The notes beneath the pieces were generated by a model. The model made no database searches and had not been told where the DNA came from. It saw nothing but the letters and a program-made list of their open reading frames with translations. A stretch of 64,000 nt of DNA, from positions 53,478,432-53,542,431 of the forward strand of contig JACSVZ010000002.1 of the NCBI GenBank assembly GCA_014706295.1, read 5' to 3'. Every line of letters starts with the position of its first letter. Positions within the stretch are counted from its first letter, which is position 1. This document shows, in pieces, positions 23,231 through 36,315 of this stretch. The position numbers and the translations under genes are program-made. The stretch comes from Lycocorax pyrrhopterus obiensis (lineage: Eukaryota; Chordata; Aves; Passeriformes; Paradisaeidae).

Positions 23231-26200
23231 ATACCTGTGTATACCTCAGAACCTCTGTTAAGCGAGTAAAACTGCCAGACAAGGGCAACATCTAAGAAGA
23301 CGATTTTCATACGAGGGGAATCAGCAAGCAATCTACTTCATAACTTACAAATAATCTCTGGTATCTGGAACACAGCCACTAGCAGCTGAATGGTGCTAGA
23401 CATAACACCAGGTTAATATGAGGGGCACTTTTTGGCAGCAGCACCCTCTGAAGGAGTCCAGAAAAATGTATATTGAAAAGAAGAAGAAAACAAGAACTGA
23501 ATTTTTTTTCTTGCTGGATTGCACCTTCAGTAGTTCTTGATATTTCATCTCAGTACTCAATAAGTACTATAGTTTGCAATGGGTTTCTCACATGCTGTTT
23601 AAACTAATTAATTGATCACAAACTGGCTGTATATTAGGGATCTAAAAATCACCACTGTAATGAACTTTATTGCTGCTCCTTGTATCATATTTCATGGTAT
23701 TGCCCATTTAAAAGAAACCTGTCCAGATTGTTTCATCTCAATGGAATTATGTTGTTTTACACCTAGTGGATTCTATGAGTAGGACAGAGAATAGGAATGG
23801 TGGGGTTTTTTGACTGCTTGATCCTTTGTTGGTAGTTCTCCTACAATCTTTTATCTGTCTAATCAAGTGGATAGCATTAAAAGACTAAGAGACATACTCA
23901 GAAATTATTAAAAAGGGCAAGCATCTACCTTTATTCAGATTTTTATAGGCAGACTCTGATTTTTTTCTTGTTTCCTACATTTTTTTGTTCTTTAAAGCCA
24001 GTGGTAATAAGATCTGCAGTTATAAAAACATCCAGTGTTTTATTTATACAAATATCTTGCTAAGAAATGACAAATCAAATAGAGGGTTTATTGTTTCTAA
24101 AAGTGGCCAAATTCTTCTTTCAGTTATACCTGTGTGACTGTATTGAATTCAGAGCTGCTCACTGGTAGAGACAAAAATTTAGCTCATATTTTATAAATGA
24201 ATGAAGTATTTTACCAGGTTCTCCTTTCCTTCCTGTGTGAGTCAATTACACAATACATTCAGAGATTTGCTCCAGCTGGGGCTTTACACAGTAATCTGCA
24301 GTACTCATATGCCAATCTCAAGTTTATATTAGAAAGAATCTTTAAACAGTTGTAAGCTCAACAAAACAGAAATTCAGGGTTCGATGTCAGAGAATTAATC
24401 TTTTTCCAGATGTAACAGAATCTGGTCATCATAGATGATCTCAGTTTATGCAGCTGAAAACTGCATTTCTTTAAAGTGCAATTATGCTTACATTTTACAT
24501 TTGGCTAAATTGTATCTCTTCTCTGCAAGCTACACTACTAGAGGTGACTACAAATCAACGTATGGGTTTTCTCTAATGCAGACAAAGCCCAATTATGGCA
24601 AGGCTGAGTGGTTATTTGACATTTATATGAAGTACACATATCCTAAGGTATGGAAAATTATCATTATTTTCAGATGGGAAATACCTGGCAGACTATTGAA
24701 CACTGTCTGTGAGAACCTTTGTTGCACAATGCAACACTCAAGTTTTACATTGCTTTCAAACATGAGTGTTGGAAGAAAAATTCAGGGAGAAAAAGCCTTG
24801 GCATGCTACTTCTGTGTGTTTTTTAAAGACAACCACATTTTTTTTCTGTACATTCTACAATGCTTTTAATTTGAAAAATCCTTTTGTATAGGTGGTTGCA
24901 TCCATCAGCATTTGAATTTCAGTGGTAAGACTCCAGTCGCCTTAGCAAATATACTTGTGCAAGGTTGTGAGGTTAATATCCAAAAATAGTCCTTCTAAGC
25001 TTTATTGTCTCCAAAGCTTTTCTAATATCCTAGAATTATGTGGTCGTAAATGGAGGATGGATAGGGTGTCTTCTATAGCACTTTTCTGCTGGTGCCTTGG
25101 AGGAGCTGAATTGCTGCTGAAAGAAGCCCAGAGGAATGTTGTCTCTTACCACACATGGTAAGTATGGGAGCTGTCAGCAGCCAACCAAGCACAGTTTCCA
25201 GCTTACAAAGGAGCCATCTACCCACTGGAAATGCTGGTGTTAGCACCTTTGAGGTTTTGAGGTATAAACTGAAGGACCTTGCTTTTCAAAGTGCTCAGCC
25301 TTGCAACACACAGTTGTTCTTGTTCAATGAAGTCCTAATGAAGGCTGGCCAAACCCAGAGGTCCAGCTCTGGAGGTCTCTGGTTTCCTTGGGTGTTGTCC
25401 TTTGATTCAAGTCCTGTTAATGCCACTGAGACTCTGAGTTGGAGTTGACTTTGGGAAAGTTGTGAGTGTGTTAGAAATACGAGCTGTGTGGATAGAAGAG
25501 ATTTGAGAGAGGGGGCCAAAATTCTGCACCTAAAGAGCACAGTCTGAGAGTTAGGGAGCGGGGCTATGGTCCCTGGGTACTTAGAGCCATTGATGTCCCA
25601 TGCTGCCTTTCCAGCATTTCTGTGTCCTAGGACAACTCCACATCACCAGATAAGGAAAGTGGTATTGCCTCTGCATTTTTCAGTCATACTTCACCGGAAA
25701 TCCATGCTGGGCTTCCAAAACCTTCAGATCTGAGTGTGCATGTTTTTCTAACCTAATTACATTTACGAGACGATTTCTTAAACCACCTGAGATGAGATCA
25801 TATCCACACCAAATGGACAGGGAGAACTTGCTTTTTATCACAGAAACCAGCTGCTTGAAAAGAGTTCTCTTTCAGTCATCCTTTCAAAAATCCAACATGA
25901 TCTCATACATTTGTGCCCCTTCAACTTAGCTGTGTGCTCTTTTAACATGTTTCATTCATTTTTATCTTATAGTATATGATTCAAAGGGAAACGCAGCACA
26001 GAGGGGCTGCAGATAACCTAGAAAGGCCTGATGGTATGCACTGCACTGTGCCTCAGAGGGTCATATTGAGTTTGAAGTGAGATTCGCACTTCTCACAGCA
26101 GAGATGAAAATTCAGTTACAGCCAAACCTCTTCATTCCAATGGGCCTAAGATAAGGATGCCCAGAGTTAAGCATGCAAATCTTCTTTATCCAAAGCTTGA

Positions 26201-27049
26201 ACTTCAGAAAAGATAACTCAGAGAAAAGGGGAGTTCATATCAGAACATATGAATATTTTTATCATATCAGTCTGGATTTTTGCTCTCATTTTCTGTCTTT
26301 TTCTAGTTCTAAGGCAGAGAGCCATTCTGCTTCCATATGTGTGTTTACTGTGTCTTACAGCACAGGAGTGTTCTCGGTGCTGTAAATAAACGCCCCCCCC
26401 CCACCAGCAGAACGTCCCCATATCACTTCTGAAAACCTGAAACCTCATAGCAAAACCAGTCCTGGTGACCTCTCTCCATTCCATATTTAGAGGGATGAAT
26501 ATTGGTGGTATTTTTTTCTTGGTAGTGATCAGCCATCTTTTTTAAAAATCAGAAGAGGATGTGTCTATATAAATAGAGCTTTTTTCCTATATTTACTTGT
26601 ACACTGGTGCTCAGAGGACTGAATTATATCTTAGATATAATTCCTCTCAAGCTCTTCCTACTTGTTCTGTATTCTCAAACCCATGATGTAGCATAGAAGT
26701 AGACAGAAAATGTATGCGAATGGGTATATGCACAAATACGTGATATTGTGTGCACTGCACTATGTTTAACACTGGGATTTAAGACGTTAGTTTGCCTATC
26801 TATTGTTCTGGTCTTCTGCTAGTGTCACTCCTCTGTGATGCTTTACAATTCAGAGAAGCATCCATTATTTATTTTTATTCCCCCAGGTGACATGAGGCCC
26901 CAGGCTTTATTTAATACGTATCATCAGGCCCTGCAGTGAGTACAGAATTGTTAATTTCCTTGTAGGCTCACTTGTGAGCTGTAATGAGAGCAAGAGTTGG
27001 GTGAACATCTTTAAAATAGTGAGATTGATATCCGAAATATGAGATGCAC

Positions 27050-27150
27050 GGGGACTGTTGTCTCAATTTTGCAGGTGAGGAAAGGAGAACTGGGATAAAA
27101 AATAAAAACTCAATCAAAGATATCCAGTAATTCAGGACAGTGAGCTTCAG
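27050..27150 (-). repeat. MIR-like SINE relic (reverse orientation)
   Basis: The plus-strand order ATTTTGCAGGTGAGGAAA (27066-27083), ACTCAATCAAAGATATCC (27108-27125) and AGTAATTCAGGACAGTGAGC parallels the reverse complement of MIR. That reads ATTTTACAGATGAGGAAACTGAG, then ACTTGCCCAAGGTCAC, then AGCTAGTAAGTGGCAGAGC in memory. The copy is strongly diverged and short, so the call rests on the order of three weak blocks. Confidence 0.45.
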
Positions 27151-28433
27151 GAGGACTTGGCAACTTGATACAATTTGAATATTTAATGCTTAGCTCTGGT
27201 TTGTTTTATTTTCTTCTGTGGAGGGTCAGACCTCCACCCACATGATCTGAGTGAAGGCTTAGTCACATCCCACTTAGGTGCTCACCACGACTACTTAGGC
27301 TGGTAGCATTTCTGGCATCCTTGTCTGGACTTTGCAGATAACTTAGAGACAGATAGGATCATGCAAGGAGGGATTCATCAGCGCTGTGTCAGGTGTCCAC
27401 CTTAGGAAGAGGTGAAGGATGTACTGCAAGTATGCATTTTTCTCCATGGGCTGTGAAGGGAGTAAGGGGCAGTAGTTCAAGGCTGAGGCCCCAGGTCAGC
27501 TGAGGTGAACTCCCCTCAGGGGTTGAATGTTAGCAATGTCAAAATTAAAACTCTAGTTCTTTCTATATAGTTTTTTGATTATCACATTCGATACAGGTAG
27601 CAGTATTGTATTACAAATAGAGTTTGGTATAATAAATATGTATCCATTTATCACATATTCATTAAATATGTATATGTATACACACAGATTTTGCAGCCAT
27701 CCACATGTTTTTTATGTCTGGACATTGAAACATGAAGGCACTTCTGAGAAATTGAAGGGCAACTAATGTAGAGCAGAACTATACTGCTCTTAAATTGAAA
27801 TCTAGATGTTCTTCAAAAGGATTTTATATGGAACAGGTAGAGTTTCATGTTAACCATTTGGGAAAACACTGCAAAGATCTTTATTACTGGATATAAACCT
27901 TGGAATGTCTGCACAGCAATAGGATGGGTACATTTATGTATTGCTTTGTACAAGTAGTTTTAGTGCCTTTGCACTCAATACTAGCGGTGTTGCCTTTTAT
28001 ATGTCAGACGTGAAATTTAATTCTACTCCTTCTTCCTTGATTTACTTTACAACAACAAAAGTTTTACTCAAAGGATTGCCTACACGGCTTGCAGACAGCT
28101 AGTTGAGCAACTTACAAGAAGGTTATCTGGTTTCTTGATTGGCACGTACTGCTCTGCATGTCCAGAGGTCCAAGAAGCCCTTGCTTTTTTTTTCCAGCAA
28201 CACAAGCAGAGGAAGTGCTAACCAGTAGTATTCTGTTGTCATTTACTTTCTGCAGTGGGCTTGCTTGTGTTCCTTGACCTTGTGAAATATAAATCTCCTA
28301 TACTTGCAGGGAATAGAAACACAGCTATTGCTGCACTATCCGTGGCATTGTGGCTTGGTTTCTTCTTCCCCCTCTCCTCTTTTTCTCGTTAACCCATTAT
28401 CTTGTTGAGTGGGCTGATTTGTCTTATAGTGCT
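27151..28433. other. Non-coding stretch, nothing recognised
   Basis: No exon or repeat was identified. A short TATGTATA/CACA run lies near 27667-27686. Confidence 0.5.
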
Positions 28434-28603
28434 CTCCCAGTTAGTCTGTGAACTGGGAGTGGAAGTGGTAGCACCGATGTGCTTCAAGAGCAATCACGGT
28501 GACTGTTAGCAGTAGATATGTAAACTTTAAAGGGAAGTAAACATTTCCCTTTAAGGTTGTACTCTTAGCAACAACCTTCCACCATGCCAATCCAGGTGCT
28601 ACC
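28434..28603. repeat. Cluster of hairpins, two mutually exclusive
   Basis: Four inverted repeats fall in 170 bp. (1) CTCCCAGTT/AACTGGGAG, 9 bp, at 28434-28442 and 28451-28459. (2) A stem around TTAAAGGGAA/TTCCCTTTAA at 28527-28536 and 28545-28554, extendable to 14 pairs with one G-T pair. (3) AAGGTTGT/ACAACCTT at 28553-28560 and 28571-28578. (4) GGTAGCACC/GGTGCTACC at 28467-28475 and 28595-28603, enclosing stems 2 and 3. Stems 2 and 3 share 28553-28558, so they cannot form together. No open frame, terminal target duplication or known RNA family is evident. Confidence 0.5.
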
Positions 28604-31600
28604 TTTGAGTCTATTACACTCCGGTTTCTGACTCCATTTCCAAATTATTTCCATCAGGCTTAGACATAGGATTTATTTCAGTTCTGCCCCTTGTTAAGCC
28701 TTTTAAAGAAAATTAAGGAGCATGACTTCCAGGAAGGAATTTCATACCATTTTTTCAGAGGGGTTACTAGTGTTATGTCTACAATCTGGTTTGTTTGATT
28801 CAGAATAATTTGAGGGAATATGGTGAAGCCTCTTCAGTCAATGCCGACCTGTCAAAATGTAACACCACAATTGTTTTTAGCACTAGTATACAAGGGTACA
28901 GATTAATTTAGTGTTTTCTTCTACACCAGCAGATACAGACAATGATTTTGAGGTTGCCTGCAGATTAATATAAATATTTGAGGTGTTTACTCAGATCTAG
29001 AAATTAGCTGTTTGTTTGTAACTAGTTGAATTGTAGGTATATAATTCCCAAGCTCTTGGTTTTGTTTTAAATATCCTTAATCAGAAATCGAGAAACTCTT
29101 GCCAACCATAGCAATGACCAATTCTCTCCCCTCACTTCCCTGCAAAATGAAGAAAACCAAAACAAATTGCTCATTGCTTTGCTTTCTTACCATTCTGAGG
29201 CCACGAGTTCCACAATCAAATGAGCTTCCTGCAGAAAAGCTGTTTCTGTGTTGATTTTCCCTTGGATACTTTTCCAAATCACTGCATGTTCCCTGTTACT
29301 GAATATTCTAAAAAGGCTGAATATAAATTCCCAGACAATCTACTCTCATGGGTTTTATTTAATCTATTTTTAAATTATAGCACCTCTTGCTAATCTCTTA
29401 TTGAGAAAAAAGGATGATCTGTTAAAAATACCTTTTTTAAGCATTTAGCATTATAACACTTGTAACAAAGCATTATAACACCTCAGGATTAAAGCATGCT
29501 CAGGTCAACACTGAGTGCTTTAAACACAAAATTGAGTCTTTCCACCTGAGGTGTGTAAAGAGAATTACCTCTTTGCAAAAGGCTTTATTAATCCACATTG
29601 GCCAAACAGGGAAGACAAAGCCCCCGTTCTTAAATTATTTATCAATAAATGAGGATTTTTAAATTATTAATTAATTTATAATAATAACAACATTCTGCTA
29701 CATTGATTAAGCAGAGCAAAAGCGAAGTGCTTCCCTTGGATCCAAACAGGCACAAAACTGAAAGTGCTTGGTGCTGCTCTGTCCCATGGCACCTACCCAT
29801 TGCATCCAGCGGGACACACCAGACGAGCAAAACCTACTGCACTGAGTGCTCCTACCACTGGTCTAATACCAAATATAGCTAGCAATGGAAAAACTCATGC
29901 AAATAGGGAAAGGTGTCAGAACTGAAGTCTAGGGTAGGAGAACAGTCCTGATTCTGGGTCTCCAAAACTTTCTCTAAAGTTTACGTACACTGCATGTGTG
30001 GCCACCAGATCTTTTCCAAAATCCATGAAGCTAAAAAGAAAAAAACAAAGGAAAATACTTCTGAGGATTGCAGTGTGTTTTGGAGCCAGATCTGTATCAT
30101 CAGAGCAGTACTAGTAAGTTAAAACATCTATGTTCATGGGAAACAAAAATCGCTCATTTAGAAATCATTTTCCTTTACAGAATTCTCAGGCTGTAGCCTT
30201 AAATGCAAATTTCATTCACATAGATGATAAAATAATACAATAAGATACCTTTTTTGTCCAGAATTCTCAGAGTAATAAAAAGAACAGTGGCCAAAAGTGC
30301 TTTAAATATATTAACATTTTTTTTAACTCTGCAAGCCTTTGTTCTCAAGAAAGAAAACTGCTCTTTCACTTCCCTGAAGCCATTGGTAATATGATGCAAA
30401 AACATCAGAGAAAATCTAATCCAAGATAGGTGCAGTCCCCAAGGGAACATGCTCTTCTTTGTTTTATATTTCCATTGGAAATCTGGGAGATTTTGCATGC
30501 AAACATCTTATTTCATGGGGCTGCTTCTCAAATTGAGAGATTAAATCTAGCGCAGTATAAAGGCCTTTTCAATAAAGTGGGTTGCACAGTCTTCTGTTTA
30601 CAGAAAATTGATGCATCATCTGATATGTCTGAAATTGCTAACTTCTGTTTCAGTAAAACTGAAGGAATTTCAACCAGCCCATTATCTAATCAAGAAAAAT
30701 ATTCCCTTAGCATCTTGTCTTAAGGTAGCTGGCTGGCAAGCAGTGTTTGGACTACTGCATATCACGATTCATTACAGCTGCAAAACAAACTGATTTTCTT
30801 GAGAAAGTCATATTTGCAGAATTATCCATCATCCACAAAGTGTTCATAAATGCCTCAAAAGCTACAAAGCCGCTATTAAATCCTAACTTCATTTTGGTTT
30901 TTTTTCCCCTTCATTTCATACACTATCAAAATTTAAATCTATAAGTGATCATTCTTGCTGAGTGCACATTGACTGAACTCGTGGCAGTAGCAACACTCAG
31001 TATGAGCCACAGCTGATTTCTCAGTCCTCAGAGCTCTGTGGGTCCCCGGTGCCCATTATTAACATACCTTCCACCAAGGCAGAAACCAGCTGAGTTTGCT
31101 CAGTCCTCAGCACACTGATGTGACTGAATACATCCCTTGCATTCATGCAAAATTGCAAACCAAATTTTTCAGGGAGCAGGAGGGAAATGTACCTGTTAGT
31201 GAGACCCTGTGAGTGTGGACCCAGCAGTGCAGGGCCAGAACTCCTGCCTCTTGGTGATGCCCCATCCAACATGCAGAGTTCAGGTCCTGCCAGACAGTTG
31301 TGCCCAGCAGCTGAAAGAGGAGTTCCAATAGCTTTGCTTGGCAGATTTGTCAGGGTGTGAGCAACTGGAGAGGGCAGTGCTGTGTAATATGTGGGCATGC
31401 TTCACCAGGTCTGCACATCTCAGGCAATCCTTTGCCACTGGTGCTGTCAGTCAAGTGACACTATTTAAAACAAGCGCCACAGAAACTTTTCAACCCAGAA
31501 TGCAGAAATGAAAGCTGACGCAAGCATGGCTGAGAAGCAGGGCAGGTAACGTGTACTGGACCACGGTCCAACATCTTTACAGCTGTCAGGACAGCAAACA

Positions 31601-33742
31601 CTCTCAGCTGCATTTCATCTCCTACCAAGTAAGAAAGATATGAAAGCTTTAATTAACAATGCCAACCTTTTCTGCAGGACTTTCCATGAACAGATCTCAA
31701 AGGCCTTCACTAATGAGTTAGGTAAAAAAAGTGTGCATCTCCTGGGTTCCCAACCAAGCCTCCCAGCACTGCTGCTTCCTTCCTCATCATTCTTCCCCTC
31801 TTTGGTTTTGTGGAGAAGAGCAAGTCTCGTATGCTTGCAGGGTAGGACTGTTGACACTCCTCCCTGCCTAGAAGGGGCTTCAGTGTCCACTGAGGCAAGT
31901 GGAATAGAGGATATTTTTCTGGATTTAGCTTTAAGAAATAAAAAGCTGATCCCTGTTCCCAAGAGGTGCAGTGAGAAATATATCTGAAGCAGAATCTGCT
32001 GCCACATACCTTCTAGTGTTTTCATCTCAAGGTTACTTCCATAAAGAAAAGTACTTTCCTTGGCAGAGAAGCCAATTAACACATGGATTTTGAATTTAGA
32101 TTTTAGATATTTGTTTTAATGAGAAAACCAAACTTAATCCCAAATTCCTGTAATTTTGAACAATTGCTGTTTTGCAATTTATAGCAATACTTCTAGGTAC
32201 CAAACTACCACTCAGGCCTTAATGTACTAGGCATAGTGCAAAAACATAAAAGGAGATAAACCCTTCCCTGATGAGTTCCTGAGCTAAATACATAGGCTGA
32301 GGTAAAAAGAACATGAGATTTTACATCATGTGCAAGACAGGGCCAGTCACCTAGCTGACGGTCCGTGTGCCAACACACACCACTTCTTCTCTTGGGAAGA
32401 CATTTACTTTCAACTAACAAGCTGCTACTTCTGCTAACTGTACCATCTGAAAACTATTTAATAAAACAGAAATAAATTGGTCAAGTATCCATAATAAAAG
32501 CAATTAGAGCTAACAAGAGTGATGAGAGCAGGCTGTCCCAGAGGCAGCAGGGTCAGGATGGGAGTGCCCCATGTCCTCCCCTTTCTGCATGAGTCCCTCA
32601 GAGGAGCAGATGCGAGAATGGTAGCAAGACTTCCCACATTGGAATCTCCCAGCCCTGGTCCGGAACAAGGCTTTTTTGTCAGCCTTGTGCTTTTTCTGTA
32701 CAGCCACTGTGCACAGACACACTGGCTATACCAGAGGCCTGGGAGGCACTGAAGTTTCAGGGTATCTCATCTTCACTCCATGACTGGAAATATACCCCAG
32801 GCCCTTCCTGGTCCTTTCTCTTTTCTCTCTGTCCTCACCTTTTCCAAACAAAAAGTTTTTTTGTACTGTCTGCTGAAGACAGTAGAGAAAAATATGAAGA
32901 TGCAGGCAGTGTGAGGGGTTTCAGGTGTCAATTCAGGTAAATATCCAAACAACTGGGGAACCAGTGTCAAACCTTGATCCCATCTGAATAGCACTCAGGA
33001 AGTCAACCCTGGCAACTGCTCCTCTGAGTCTGATGGTGAAGAACTCCAGGCTGTCCTCTCCTCCTGCCAGTACCAGTGGTAGCCCCTTTTCCATCCCGCT
33101 GAAGACTATTGATTCTTCATTCACTGAAGAAGGGCAAAGACAGATAGGGTTTTTTCAGTGTAACACAACATTTTTGATAAGTTTCCCTGTGAAAGGATTT
33201 TTGCGTAAATAAATGTATACAGGATGGGGGGGACAAGGGGTTATGAGCTGACTGCTACCCAGTATTCTGTCAGCTCAACAGGGAGAATCCGCCACTGGAA
33301 CCAGTGCTATGGGCTACCCAGCAAGGCGAAACCTCACACCTGAGAGACATGCAGTCACTCAGGCTCTGTTTAATCAATTGGAAATCTTTCCTGAGGCAGA
33401 ACTGAAGCAGAGGCTTAACCCATTGTCAGTGGGCAGAACAGCAAAACCTCACAGGGTGAGAAGAGAAAATCCCACGTGTCTCTCACAAGCAGCTCCCTGT
33501 TTTGGTGACTGTTAATTAATGGCACTTTTTTTCCTTTGTTTCTGAAAATGTCAGTGATGTAAGAAAGGCTTATGGCCACCTCCCTCTCACACGCTGTAGG
33601 GCTTGATCCTTGAAGGAGATGGAAGTGATCCATGAAGAAGTGCCTTGGAGGCCATTGCTGCTGTGAGGGGGAGGCTCCCTCTTTGACTGGGAGGTAACAC
33701 TAGGAGAGCTCACAGTCTGGAAATGGAGGATAAGATAGGAAT
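28604..33742. other. Non-coding stretch, longest chance frame of the window
   Basis: AT-rich sequence includes a 22-bp tandem duplication near 29447-29490 (AGCATTATAACAC repeated). The longest open frame of the window, 155 codons on the minus strand at 31615-32082, overlaps a 115-codon plus-strand frame and encodes nothing recognisable. A minus-strand donor-like GTATGTTAAT follows a short frame near 31072, but no matching acceptor stood out. Confidence 0.45.
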
Positions 33743-34195
33743 GGGAGCCTGCAGCTGGGGAGCAGAGGCTAGAGATTACTTTTTTATTATTTTATTTTAA
33801 ACATATGTATTAATCATGGCTCAAAGCAGGGATGGCAATGGGAAACTGCAGCTGGAATGGGTAAGGCAGGAGGAGGAGGTGATTTTTATTTCAGACATAA
33901 ATTATGTATTAATTGTGGCTTGAAGGAGGGGTCAGTGTGGGAATCTGTAGTGCGGGAAGGACAAAAAGGAAAGATGATTTCAATTGCAAGTATATTTATT
34001 GAAGTGTAACTCAAAACAGGGACTGGATGGGAATCTGCAGCTGGAATTGATAGGGCAAAGGAAAATATTGCTTTGGTGGAGCGGTACTATTTTAAACACA
34101 TGAATAAGTCCTTAGCTCAAAGCAGGCACAAGGGTGGGAATCTGCAGTTTGAGGATGTCAAGTAACACTTGTGGGAGAGAAGATCTTTATGTCTT
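33743..34195 (+). repeat. Diverged tandem array of ~90-107-bp units
   Basis: Units begin with a conserved start, GGGAATCTGCAGCTGGAAT or close variants, at 33743 (GGGAGCCTGCAGCTGG), 33840 (GGGAAACTGCAGCTGG), 33939 (GGGAATCTGTAG), 34029 (GGGAATCTGCAGCTGG) and 34136 (GGGAATCTGCAG). The spacings are 97, 99, 90 and 107 bp. Each full unit then has a purine-rich segment, an AT-rich middle (variants of TATTTTAAACATATGTATTAA) and an end like TGGCTCAAAGCAGGG. Four full units and one partial unit are visible. Units differ by substitutions and indels, so the array is old. It encodes no frame through the units, and no function is evident. Confidence 0.75.
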
Positions 34196-34543
34196 TTCAG
34201 GTGCATTCAGAGCTTGTGAAGGTTGCTGAGATGACTTTTCTAGAGCTGAAACACCATCTGTTCCCAGAACTGGGTAATTCAGGATTCCCTAGCAGCCCTC
34301 CACTTCCCTGCTGGCTCTCAAGAGTCTGCTCTGCCTGACGGACACGGATGTGCCTACGTGACTGCTGCAGTGGAGTTCACAACCGGTGAGCAAGGCAGCA
34401 GGCTCTAAACACAGCGTGCAGCTCCACTCAGTGTGACCAGTTTTGCTCAGGAATGGCTGCAGCCACCATTACACCACAGTACTGCTCAGTCTCCCTGCAG
34501 GGCAGCGGCAGTGTGGGTCATTGTGGCCTGTTTGCCCTTTTCC
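34196..34543. other. GC-richer spacer between tandem array and hairpin
   Basis: This unique-looking sequence is somewhat GC-rich, with a few CpGs (for example near 34340-34360). No gene was recognised; the 95-codon plus-strand frame starting at 34443 has no known domain. Confidence 0.4.
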
Positions 34544-34583
34544 TGGCCTCCAGGCGGTGGGTCCCCACCGCCTTGGTAGGCCA
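34544..34583. repeat. GC-rich near-perfect hairpin
   Basis: The core AGGCGGTGGG (34552-34561) and CCCACCGCCT (34564-34573) are perfect inverted repeats separated by only TC. Pairing continues outward as TGGCCTCC (34544-34551) with GG and AGGCCA (34575-34576 and 34578-34583), giving 18 pairs with single-T bulges at 34574 and 34577. As RNA the loop would be GTCC. It is shorter than a typical pre-miRNA. There is no T-run after it and no known RNA family. Confidence 0.6.
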
Positions 34584-36315
34584 CCATCCTTCATGCTGAT
34601 GATGAGTGATCTCCAGGCTGTGGGCTTTCTCTGCAAAGAATGTCAGATGGAGCCAGCTGGGAGTGGGGCTCTGTGCTGCCTATGCCCACTCTTGTCTGGG
34701 CAACAGGAACAGTCATTCCCCTGGAATTAGCCTAAAGGAGCTGTCTGGCATGTTCTGGAAACCCATTTGGTTGGAGAAGGCGTATCTTTGTATTCAAATG
34801 GTGCGCAGCAGTGGTTAGAACGAGAACACTGAGCCCACGGAAATGTCACCAAAGTGCTAGTGCCAATTAATATTCATGTATCCCAGAGACAACAGGCCTT
34901 TCCTGTCTGAAGCCCTGGTCCGAAGCCTTGTGTCTGGCCAGTATGTTCTGTATTAAAGTCCTGAGCAGGAACATTACAGCTTCCACAGGTTGATGTCTGT
35001 GAGAGCCACTAAACACCATGGATTTTTGTCAGTGTGTCATTGCAAAACCACCTGTGCTGAGTAACTTTTCACTAACAGACTGTGAAGACTGTTAGAGTAT
35101 TCAGGGAGCTTCAGAACATAATTTAAATTTTTTTAGATAGTTAGCTTTGGTATTTGCTTCTTTGCTCCAAAGAGTAAAAAAAATATAGAGAAATACTTGA
35201 TTCCAAGCTTTGCTTCACATGCTTTTCATGAGGCGTACCAGTGTCTGTTTCCCTTCTGGCTCTACAGAACATTCCACTATATCTGTGCTGTTGCTTTCTT
35301 TTGAAATTCCCACAAGTGCAAACCCTCTTTACTCATACTGTGCATATTTGTGTACATTATGTATATTATATAATTAAGCTTTTGCTCTGTGAAAGTGGAT
35401 GCTTCCCAGTGTCTAGTACACTCAGGAAAAGTTATTCCTGAAGGAGATTCAAAGTGCCTGAACCATCACGATACAAAACTTCCCAGTAGGCTCCAGAGCT
35501 TTTCAGTTACCTTGTGCGACTGATGCATGGCATGATGCTAAGTGGTGAAGGAGGCAGGAGTTCTTGCCACTTAGAGGAAGATCAGTGCTGTGCTCATCAG
35601 CTGTACTTGACTTTGCTTTACACATAATAGACCATCACTGACGGATGAGCTGCAAATGAGAAACTGGTCAGAAAGTCTGAGGAACTGGTCAGAAGGTTTA
35701 GCATCAGGTTATGCTGTTGACTGCTTGTTATACTTGAGGAGTGCAAGTTCTGAGGTAAATGTTGAATTTACCTTAACTCATGGCAGCTCTGGGCACTCTG
35801 AAGAGAGGCCTTCAAACGTCTCTTTTCCTCTGAGACAGCAAATCTTTGCTGCTTTTCTTGGTCTGAGCAGAGTTGACATCCATCTTGTTTCCTATCCTCT
35901 AGATCTCAGATCCGCTCACATCCCAGTGCTTGGGGTTGTTCTTTGCCTGTGTTAGCCTGCGAGATTATGGCAGGAAGAAATGGCCACAGTTTTCAGGCAA
36001 TGTACTGTGCCAAACTCACACTCCAGACCTTGATCCAGTGTCAGTCTCCTTCAAAAGCTCATCCAGACTTTCTCCACCTCAGTGAGCAGGGGAAGACAAC
36101 CTCACAGACTCAGTATGTTGCAAAGGCCTCACTGTATCTTATTTCAATGTTCTTATTTCAATGCTCAAAAACTTCCCAAAATTGCCATGAATTCATAACA
36201 GTTTAAGCCAAACTTTCTGGCGCTATTCTATGTCTTGTGAATTAATAGGGGTTTCCAAAAATGATCATCAAACTGGCATTCTTTTATCCTGTTCTTTCCT
36301 CATTCTCCTTATTAG
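34584..36315. other. Non-coding stretch with a 21-bp duplication
   Basis: At 35661-35700 the motif AACTGGTCAGAA is repeated with a 21-bp period, so the overlapping frame reads RNWSESL/RNWSEGL. Nothing else was recognised. Confidence 0.5.

Larger units (their letters stand above)
21500..27049. other. Non-coding stretch with minor simple repeats
   Basis: Contents recognised are a C-rich run then A7 at 22220-22241, a (GT)n run at 23211-23230, and a C10 run at 26393-26402. The 144-codon frame at 24435-24869 has no recognisable domain. No transposon or exon was identified. Confidence 0.5.

Noticed and set aside
31021..31398. Minus-strand frame with a GTATGTTAAT donor-like site near 31072
   Set aside because: No good acceptor with a pyrimidine tract was found, and the peptide is not recognised.
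31615..32082. Longest frame of the window (155 codons, minus)
   Set aside because: It overlaps a 115-codon plus frame and shows no domain or family resemblance; a chance frame is likely.
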